This document shows, in pieces, positions 53,975 to 59,808 of a DNA stretch of 59,808 bases (positions within the stretch are counted from its first letter, which is position 1; the number at the start of each line of letters is the position of its first letter). The DNA comes from Chloroflexota bacterium (GTDB lineage Bacteria; Chloroflexota; Dehalococcoidia; Lucifugimonadales; UBA3495). The notes below the pieces were generated by a model. It was not told the origin of the DNA. It was given only the letters and a program-made list of their open reading frames with translations, and ran no database searches. The stretch is taken from contig JAPPMU010000027.1 of the NCBI GenBank assembly GCA_028873965.1, positions 1 to 59,808 on the forward strand. Reading direction: 5' to 3'. The translations under genes were made by a program, and so were the position numbers.

Positions 53975-54631
53975 TTACCGGGTCAGCTCCGGCCAGAACC
54001 GCTCTTCCTGCCACGGGTCGGCGTTGTTGTTGTAGCCGCGCTGTTCCCAGAAACCGGGCGCGTCCTCGGCCATCAGCTCGATGCCGTTGACCCACTTGGC
54101 CGATTTCCACCCGTACCGGCTGGGGATGATCAGGCGCAGGGGCCAGCCGTGATCCTTGCCCAACTCGGCGCCGTTCTGCCGGTGGGCCAGGAGGCCTTCG
54201 GACAGGGCCAGATCCAGCGGCACGTTGGTGGTGTAGTCGCCGAAGCAGTGCGCCATGACGTGCTTCGCCTCGGGCGAAACGCCGGCGAGTTCCAGCAGGT
54301 CCGACACCAGCACGCCTTCCCAGGTCTGGTCCAGGGCCGACCACTGGGTGACGCAGTGGAAGTCGGCGTCCATGACCACCTGGGGCAGGGCGCAGAACTG
54401 CGGCCAGTCCAGGGTAATCTCACGCTCCACCAGACCCCAGACCCTGATGGTCCAGGTGGACAGGTCGATCTCCGGAGTGTCGCCGTAGGTGAGTACGGGG
54501 AAGGTCTTGGCGACGAACTGTCCGGGCGGGACTTTCTCGCCGGCCGGGGGCGCGATCTTGATCTGGTCGGGACGCTTGAGGCCGAACTCCGGCTGCGTGC
54601 CCGTGGTCTGCTGCTGGTTGGATGTGGTCAT
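53975..54631 (-). CDS. Sulfite-oxidase-like molybdopterin oxidoreductase
   Basis: 218 residues with GGAG before the ATG. ADFHCVTQWSALDQTWEG contains the Cys that would ligate molybdenum; HCFGDYTTNVPL, DHGWPLRLIIPSRYGWKSAKW and NADPWQEERFW are typical of the cytosolic sulfite oxidase-like family (YedY relatives). No Tat signal. Lacks the dimerisation domain of true sulfite oxidases. Substrate unknown. 19 bases after selD. Confidence 0.9.
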   Translation of the reverse strand: MTTSNQQQTTGTQPEFGLKRPDQIKIAPPAGEKVPPGQFVAKTFPVLTYGDTPEIDLSTWTIRVWGLVEREITLDWPQFCALPQVVMDADFHCVTQWSALDQTWEGVLVSDLLELAGVSPEAKHVMAHCFGDYTTNVPLDLALSEGLLAHRQNGAELGKDHGWPLRLIIPSRYGWKSAKWVNGIELMAEDAPGFWEQRGYNNNADPWQEERFWPELTR

Positions 54632-54650
54632 GAGAAAGCTCCGGGTCGGG

Positions 54651-55706
54651 TCACGGTGCGGCAGTTATGGTTCCGGCCGGGCCGTCGGTGATGCGGCCGA
54701 CGACGGCGGCGCAGGGCGCGCCCTCTTCCCGGAGCGCAGCCACCAGGGCGTCGGCGCGGACGGCGGGAACTGACATGAGCAGGCCGCCGGAGGTCTGGGC
54801 GTCGCAGAGGAGCAGGCGGTCATTGTCGGTAAGGGACTCTGCCCAGGTCACGACGTCCGCGACGCTGCTGAGGTTGCGGTGGGTGCCGCCGGGGGCGACG
54901 CCGTTGTCCAGCAGTTCCCGAGCGCCGGGCAGCACGGGGACGGCAGCCAGGTTCACCTCGGCGGCGACGCCGCTGCCCTTGACCATGCTCTTCAGGTGGC
55001 CCATCAGGCCGAACCCTGTGATGTCCGTGGCCGCGTTGACGCCGACCCGCTGCATCGCCTGTGCCGCGGGCCGGTTCAGGGCGGCCATGGTCTCGACAGC
55101 GCCGGACATGACGTCGGGATCGACCACGCCCTGCTTGCCGGCGGTGGTGATGATGCCGGTGCCGATGGGCTTGCTGAGGACCAGGACGTCTCCGGCCTTC
55201 GCGCCGGCGTTGCTGACCTGCTTGCCGGGCTCCACAACGCCGATGACCGACAGGCCGTACTTGGGCTCGGGATCGTCCACGGTGTGGCCGCCAACGATGA
55301 GGCACTCGGCCTCGGCGGCCTTGGCGTAGCCGCCCTGCAGGGTACGGCCCAGTATCTCCTTGTCCAGCGACGCCGGGAAGCCCACCACGTTCAGGGCGAT
55401 GAGCGGCTTGCCGCCCATGGCGTAGACGTCCGACAGCGAGTTGGCAGCCGCGATGGCGCCGAACTCGTAGGGGTCGTCGGTGATGGGCGGAAAGAAGTCG
55501 ACCGTGACGATCAGCGCCGTCTCGTCGTTGATGCGATAGACCGCAGCGTCATCGCCGGTCTCCGCGCCCACGAGCAGGTCAGGGTGCGACAGCAGCGGAA
55601 CATAACTCAGGACCTGGCCCAGGTCCTCAAGGCTCAGCTTCGCCGCTCAACCGGCGCAGTGAGAAAGCTCGGTGAGACGGATGGGTGGGGTTTCCAGTTG
55701 GGTCAT
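54651..55706 (-). CDS. selD: Selenide water dikinase, selenocysteine form (in-frame UGA)
   Basis: 351 residues if UGA at 55647-55649 is read as selenocysteine; an ORF from 55571 alone lacks the first 45 residues. From ATG 55704-55706 the reading is IRLTELSHCAGUAAKLSLED, then DLLVGAETGDDAAVYRIND. Sec20 falls at the catalytic Cys of SelD (GAGCGCK in E. coli), with Lys three residues later retained. SelD makes selenophosphate from selenide and ATP. DFFPPITDDPYEFG, GGHTVDDPE and ATDITGFGLMGHL are conserved. selA and selB are outside the window. Confidence 0.88.
55607..55649 (-). promoter_or_regulatory. Candidate bacterial SECIS element after the selD UGA
   Basis: About 20 bases after the UGA, AGGACCTG / CAGGTCCT forms an 8-bp stem with a GGC loop (55609-55627). 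A short GC-rich hairpin at this distance is what bacterial SelB-type recoding needs; the G-rich loop agrees. Not proven. Confidence 0.55.
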
Positions 55707-55710
55707 GGAG

Positions 55711-56043
55711 TTAATTACCTCGCTCATTGAGGTGCTCGGCCACGCTCTTGAACCGCCACTTGAGCTGTTCAAACTTGCGGTCCTGCCAGCCCTTCGGACG
55801 AAGATGAGGGTTTTGCTCAATCCAGGCCATGGTCAGCGCGTGAATGGATATGTCGTCAAGCTTGCGGTCCCCGGCTCGCTCACGGATGAAAGCGCGTATC
55901 GCTCGCCGCTGCCGCATCGCGCCGACCAGAAAAAACGGCATCCAGAGCGGCTGGGTAGCCAGCAGAAACGCCACCCACGACATGATGGCCAGATGCCGCA
56001 GCAAGTCGAGGGTCGAGGATCGGCCGGATGGTGGTTGGGACAT
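55711..56043 (-). CDS. Small membrane protein upstream of selD
   Basis: 110 residues from ATG 56041-56043 (AGGAAA). Two closely spaced hydrophobic segments (about 14-45: IMSWVAFLLATQ, WMPFFLVGAM), then a charged helical region (RAFIRERAGDRKLDDISIHA). Ends four bases before the selD ATG, so co-translation is likely. No family recognised. Confidence 0.65.
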   Translation of the reverse strand: MSQPPSGRSSTLDLLRHLAIMSWVAFLLATQPLWMPFFLVGAMRQRRAIRAFIRERAGDRKLDDISIHALTMAWIEQNPHLRPKGWQDRKFEQLKWRFKSVAEHLNERGN

Positions 56044-56077
56044 GGAAGTTTCCTGACGAATGGGAACCAGTGCGTAG

Positions 56078-56842
56078 CTACTGCTCAAATTGTTTCAGGA
56101 AGCCAATCCAACCCCTTGCAGGGATTCCTGCGAGAGGGAGGTCAAGCAGTTCCGAGATGTATCCGTCCATTATACCCATCCTCGCCAATCGCCCGAAATT
56201 GCCGCCGCTATCGCTGACGGGACGGTCGGCGACGTGGTCACTCTTGGCTGGATAAGGGTTGATCCCCTCCGGTACTGTGATCCTGGTGTCGGTTTTGGTT
56301 TGTCGGACGTTCGCCCACCAGTAGTTTCGGTATTCGGCGGCATATTTCGCTTGGGTGACGAACGGTTTGTAAGTTACCGGAACCCCCGACAAAACGTTGC
56401 TCAAAGCCCAAGGAACCACCACAATCAGGTCCGCGTCCGCGCACGCCCCTGCCGTGACCTGGAACCGAAAGTTCGGCATCTGCTCTTTAGACAACAGATA
56501 CCAACCCTTGAGTTCTATACCGAGCACGATTTCCTGGCCGTTACGATCAGCTTTCAACAGCACATCCGGGAACACTTGTGCCTGACGCTGGAAGAAAAAC
56601 CGTTGATAGTCTTCGTTGGGGTCCCAAACCGCCCGCATTCGGTTAAGCGTTGCCACAACCTGTTCTTCGATTGTTGCGCCTAACACCGTGTTGAGAGTCT
56701 GCAGGTCGGTCGCGGCGATGCCTTCGATGGCGGTTCGGCTGGTGAAGTGCGCCGGCACTGCGTAGATGGCGTCGATCACCCGGCGGTAAATCGAATAATG
56801 TTCCCAAGCATCGGCAGGTTGTGACGGATCAGGGGGCGGCAT
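56078..56842 (-). CDS. Type II restriction endonuclease, probable
   Basis: 254 residues from ATG 56840-56842, overlapping the methyltransferase gene by 14 bases. FPDVLLKAD and VLGIELKGWYLLSKE give the D...ExK pattern of PD-(D/E)xK nucleases. N-terminal helical region (AWEHYSIYRRVIDAIYAVP). The adjacent methyltransferase makes a restriction-modification pair. No subtype or site can be assigned. Confidence 0.78.
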   Translation of the reverse strand: MPPPDPSQPADAWEHYSIYRRVIDAIYAVPAHFTSRTAIEGIAATDLQTLNTVLGATIEEQVVATLNRMRAVWDPNEDYQRFFFQRQAQVFPDVLLKADRNGQEIVLGIELKGWYLLSKEQMPNFRFQVTAGACADADLIVVVPWALSNVLSGVPVTYKPFVTQAKYAAEYRNYWWANVRQTKTDTRITVPEGINPYPAKSDHVADRPVSDSGGNFGRLARMGIMDGYISELLDLPLAGIPARGWIGFLKQFEQ

Positions 56843-57866
56843 GGTAAGCAAGCCTTTCGCGAGCTGCTGCGAAATAATCAGGCAGTATTTCCGCGCTATG
56901 GCACTCTCGACCCTGGTTCACTGCGGCAATGGCGACAGAACAAAGCCCGCCGAATGGTTCCCAAACCACATCGCCCGGGTCAGACGTCGCCGCAATTATC
57001 TGTTCGAGAAGGCGCAACGGTTTTTGATTCATGTGTACGCACTTGTAGGCGTCTTTTATCCGCTCCCCTCCGCGAACTGCCGGTTCCCGCCAGACGTTGG
57101 TGATTCCGACGTCGCAGTGGAATTTTGCCCGCATCCGCGCCCAATCGTGCGCCGAAGCCGGGTTGACGCCGTCCAGACTGTAGTATGGCCTGCCTTGCGG
57201 ATTCCCATGCTCGTTGGCATATCGAGCCAGCGACTCAAATGCTTCCGGCGGGGGGAAGTACCACATATGACACTTGGTCAAATATTTGCGCGTGGCAGCA
57301 TTCTTAACCCCGCACGCGGCGTTGGCCTTGTACAACGGCAAGCCGCTACGTTCCCACTCCGACCGAACCCATTCCTTCAAACTCAGCGACGACCCGTCGA
57401 TTCCGACATTAACCTTGCGAACGTATTGGGCGCACACCTCGGTGACCACGGGAAAGCGACGTAACGTCTTGCTGTTTGCATTCCCGGCGATATGCCCGAC
57501 TCCTTTGTCCCATATATGACAGGAACGATACTCCCATCCGTGTTCTGCCAACACGGGATGTACGCTGGCCCAGCCGATTTCCGTATTCCAGAACCAAAGC
57601 GTGGTCTCCGGCAGAGACCGCTGCGACCAGCGGGCGACGTGCGGCCGATACCATTCGGGCAATGCTTCGTGAGAGACCGGATCACCGGGAAAGCTCCCCA
57701 CACCGTAAGGGCCGTCAACGATTATGACCGTAGGCGACGGCCACTCGGCGGACACTTCCAGAAAATCCCCGCAGTGCAGGGTGGCACCGAACTTACGGTA
57801 AGGTGGCGGCGACTCGCGCGGTGAGCCGGACTCTTCCGCCACCCCGAAGAGTTTTCTCGTAACCAT
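56829..57866 (-). CDS. DNA methyltransferase of a restriction-modification pair
   Basis: 345 residues. Motif IV appears as VDGPYGVGSFPGDP (DGPY variant of DPPY) at about residue 50, and the SAM motif as VVWEPFGGLCSVAIAA near the C-terminus, so the beta-class order. CHMWYFPPPEAF and HMNQKPLRLLEQII (with KPL) are typical. Followed by, and overlapping, the nuclease gene. 12 bases upstream of it ends the acyl-CoA dehydrogenase gene. Confidence 0.83.
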   Translation of the reverse strand: MVTRKLFGVAEESGSPRESPPPYRKFGATLHCGDFLEVSAEWPSPTVIIVDGPYGVGSFPGDPVSHEALPEWYRPHVARWSQRSLPETTLWFWNTEIGWASVHPVLAEHGWEYRSCHIWDKGVGHIAGNANSKTLRRFPVVTEVCAQYVRKVNVGIDGSSLSLKEWVRSEWERSGLPLYKANAACGVKNAATRKYLTKCHMWYFPPPEAFESLARYANEHGNPQGRPYYSLDGVNPASAHDWARMRAKFHCDVGITNVWREPAVRGGERIKDAYKCVHMNQKPLRLLEQIIAATSDPGDVVWEPFGGLCSVAIAAVNQGRECHSAEILPDYFAAARERLAYHAAP

Positions 57867-57878
57867 CAGGAGAACGCC

Positions 57879-59054
57879 CTACAGCTGGTACTCGGGCCGG
57901 CGCAGGAGCTGGCGGGCGATCACCAGGCGCATGATCTCGTTGGTGCCCTCGCCGATGATCATGAGCGGGGCGTCGCGGTAGTAGCGTTCCACGGGGAAGT
58001 CCTTGGTGTAGCCGTAGCCGCCGTGGATGCGCATGGCCTCCATGGAGACCTCGCCGCAGACCTCGCTGGCGAAGAGCTTGGCCATGCCCGACTCCAGGTC
58101 GATGCGCTCGCCGCTGTCCTTCTTGGCGGCGGCGTCGTACACCAGCAGCCGCGCCGCCTGGATCTTGGTGGCCATATCGGCGATCTTCAGCTGGATGGCC
58201 TGGTGCTGGCTGATGGGGACGCCGAAAGTCTCCCGCTGCTGGATGTAGCGCATGGAGGCGTCCAGAGCCGCCTGGGCGACGCCGACGGCGCGGGCGCCGA
58301 CGTTGATCCGGCCCGTCTCCAGCCCGCTCATCACCTGGCCGAAGCCCACGTTCTCCTCGCCGCCGATGAGGTTCTCGGCGGGGATACGGAAGTCCTCGAA
58401 GAAGAGCTCGCAGGTATCGAGGCCGCGGTAGCCCAGCTTGTCCAGGTGGCGGCCCACCTTGAAGCCGGGGCTGCCGTCCTTCTCGATGACGAAGGCGGAG
58501 AGGCCGCGGTGCTTGAGGGAAGCGTCGGGGTTGGTGCGGGCCAGCAGGCAGAAGGCGTCGCCGGACTCGGCGTTGGTGATGAACATCTTGGAGCCGTTGA
58601 CCACGTACTCCTCGCCGTCCTTGACCGCGCGGGTCTGCAACGCGCCCACGTCGCTGCCGCCGCCCGGCTCGGTGAGGGCCAGGCCGCCGCGCATCTGGCC
58701 GCTGGCGAGGCGGGGCAGGAACCGGTCCCGCTGCTCCTGGGTGCCGTAGTGGGTGAGCACGTAGGTCAGGATGTGGTGGGTGCCCAGCGCGCCGGTGAGG
58801 GCCATGTAACCCTTGCTGATCTCCTCGAAGATCATGGAGAACGTCGTGTAGTCCAGCCCCATGCCGCCGTACTCTTCGGGCACGTTGATGCCGAACAGGC
58901 CGAGCTCCTTCATCTGGTCGATGAGCTCGTAGGGCACGGTGTCGTTGGCGTCGTGGTCGGCGGCGGCGGGCTCGACCTCGCGGCGAACGAAGTCCCGCAC
59001 CATGCTGACGATCTGGTTGCGGGCTTCCTCGGGGGTCCTGGTAATCGTGGTCAC
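57879..59054 (-). CDS. Acyl-CoA dehydrogenase
   Basis: 391 residues from GTG 59052-59054 with CAGGAG. FAD enzyme of fatty acid or amino acid oxidation. ALTEPGGGSDVGALQT, VNGSKMFITNA, IPAENLIGGEENVGFGQVMSGL (shortened) and the C-terminal RDAPLMIIGEGTNEIMR with the catalytic Glu are present; GGYGYTKDFPVERYYRDA is conserved. Substrate chain length is not predictable. Electron transfer partners are not in the window. Confidence 0.95.
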   Translation of the reverse strand: MTTITRTPEEARNQIVSMVRDFVRREVEPAAADHDANDTVPYELIDQMKELGLFGINVPEEYGGMGLDYTTFSMIFEEISKGYMALTGALGTHHILTYVLTHYGTQEQRDRFLPRLASGQMRGGLALTEPGGGSDVGALQTRAVKDGEEYVVNGSKMFITNAESGDAFCLLARTNPDASLKHRGLSAFVIEKDGSPGFKVGRHLDKLGYRGLDTCELFFEDFRIPAENLIGGEENVGFGQVMSGLETGRINVGARAVGVAQAALDASMRYIQQRETFGVPISQHQAIQLKIADMATKIQAARLLVYDAAAKKDSGERIDLESGMAKLFASEVCGEVSMEAMRIHGGYGYTKDFPVERYYRDAPLMIIGEGTNEIMRLVIARQLLRRPEYQL

Positions 59055-59258
59055 GGGGGCTCCTGTGCGGTTCGTCTGGTGATGCCGATCAGTCTATCCC
59101 AGCCCATGGGGAGGCGCAACTTGGGCGGGTTGCTCGCGCGTACCCAGTCTCAAGTGCAAGGTTCCAGATTTACCAGGATAAACAGGATGAACGGGATAGA
59201 CAGGATAATTTGACTTAATCGGGGTCGGGGCAAACCCTGATGAGCACCCAGTTTGGCC

Positions 59259-59372
59259 TGAACAGTCAGTGCGAGCGCAGCGCGGCAATCTCATTAGAGT
59301 AGTGGGATCATTGGGGAGACGGCTCCGGCGCGAGGACGAGATTGCCACGGCGCAAGCGCCTCGCAATGACAA
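59259..59372. repeat. GTCATTGCGAGG-type dispersed repeat, diverged
   Basis: CAGTCAGTGCGAGCGCAGCG at left and GCGCCTCGCAATGAC at right with CGGCAATCTC and GAGATTGCC inside. It is preceded at 59140-59245 by a GCGTACCCAGTCT end and an AT-richer stretch with repeated CAGGAT words. No gene in 59055-59417. Confidence 0.65.
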
Positions 59373-59417
59373 CAACCAGAACAGTTGCGCGTCAGCGACC
59401 GCGCTTGGGGCACTCAC

Positions 59418-59439
59418 CAAAAAGCCCGCCGGGGCGGGC
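59418..59439 (-). terminator. Terminator after tRNA-Gln
   Basis: GCCCGCC / GGCGGGC stem with a CC loop, followed on the minus strand by TTTTT. Confidence 0.85.
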
Positions 59440-59456
59440 GCCGAGGGCAAAAGAAA

Positions 59457-59530
59457 TGGCTGGGGATACAGGATTCGAACCTGTGATACCTGATCCAGAG
59501 TCAGGCGTCTTACCACTAGACTAATCCCCA
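59457..59530 (-). tRNA. tRNA-Gln (CTG)
   Basis: 74 nt with encoded CCA and discriminator G. Acceptor TGGGGAT/ATCCCCA, anticodon loop CTCTGGA gives CTG, T-loop TTCGAAT. Confidence 0.93.
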
Positions 59531-59639
59531 GTGTCCCTACAATTTTAGCAGGGGATGGTGGCGATTTTCAACGCGGGCAGCGGCATAAACCGCAGGCAGC
59601 ACATGGCGCCCCCAATGTCAATGGTGGCGCATGTCGCAG

Positions 59640-59788
59640 CAAGGCTTTTCCAAAGTCCCGGATGGCTGCCTTGAACCATGAGCCGTCATTCCCGCTGCCA
59701 CGAGAATCCAGCAGGTCGCTTGGTTCGGTCGGTATGTTCTGGATTCCGGCTTGCGCCGGAATGACGGATTAACTTTGGAAAAGCCCTG
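59640..59788. repeat. Small inverted-repeat element, family A, copy 3
   Basis: Ends CAAGGCTTTTCCAAAGT and ACTTTGGAAAAGCCCTG; same interior as copies at 1-119 and 130-316 with a damaged left palindrome (ATTCCCGCTGCCACGAGAAT). Lies 20 bases from the window end. No gene in 59531-59808. Confidence 0.8.
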
Positions 59789-59808
59789 ACGTGGCAGGCG
59801 GATGCCGG

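Noticed and set aside
55647..55649. TGA in selD considered as a nonsense mutation
   Set aside because: It falls exactly at the catalytic Cys position, the frame is conserved on both sides, and a hairpin follows; selenocysteine is the better reading, though unproven.

Overview
The window is GC-rich bacterial chromosome, most like a Chloroflexota genome of the Dehalococcoidia/SAR202 type. This lineage call is inference from gene content: four family III CoA-transferases plus an acyl-CoA dehydrogenase, an hspR-grpE-dnaK heat-shock operon, a PyrR-controlled pyrimidine operon, GSII-type glutamine synthetase, and a radical SAM protein resembling tetraether synthase. Copies of the same small inverted-repeat element lie at both ends, so the window may be a whole contig that broke at repeats.

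Layout. 1-9.9 kb: two copies of a small inverted-repeat element, a carboxymuconolactone-decarboxylase-like protein, a TPR protein, a possible lipid cluster on the minus strand (Tes-like radical SAM, a 54-residue zinc protein, methyltransferase, PlsY), a DNA methyltransferase with a DUF433/DUF5615 pair, and a CoA-transferase followed by tiny membrane proteins. 9.9-17 kb: a MaoC-like hydratase with two overlapping CoA-transferase genes (one frameshifted), a frameshifted TauE/SafE permease, an ORF split by a 164-bp MITE, and another CoA-transferase. 17-20.5 kb: radical SAM/HhH, phosphoribosyltransferase-like and NADAR/HhH genes, a candidate nucleic-acid modification or conflict module. 20.5-30.1 kb: repeats, then a PyrR attenuator and pyrR-pyrB-pyrC-carA, three unknown genes (two encoding membrane proteins) and carB. 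30.1-32.9 kb: universal stress protein and glnII. 33-36.3 kb: eight minus-strand genes forming a toxin-antitoxin stack (VapBC, extra VapB, HsdR-like nuclease, two tandem HicAB pairs). 36.3-48.3 kb: acetyl-CoA synthetase, then a decayed zone (IS630, IS256, IS1380, IS5 and integrase remnants, broken helicase and ATPase genes, broken TPR gene) surrounding an intact DUF1800-DUF1501-NHL operon with a near-consensus promoter. 48.6-49.1 kb: tRNA-Leu, tRNA-Cys, tRNA-Leu. 49.4-59.1 kb: a small unknown gene, dnaK, grpE and hspR behind a palindromic operator, two tiny genes, a sulfite-oxidase-like protein, a SelD gene with an in-frame UGA (probable selenocysteine), a type II restriction-modification pair and an acyl-CoA dehydrogenase. 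59.4-59.8 kb: tRNA-Gln and a terminal repeat copy.

The single-base breaks concentrate in transposon and defence remnants, while long core genes (carB, dnaK, acs, pyr genes) are intact. This favours real gene decay there, although the two isolated breaks near 10.05 and 14.32 kb could be consensus errors. A run of homopolymer G/C at 32.89-33.02 kb looks like an assembly artefact.
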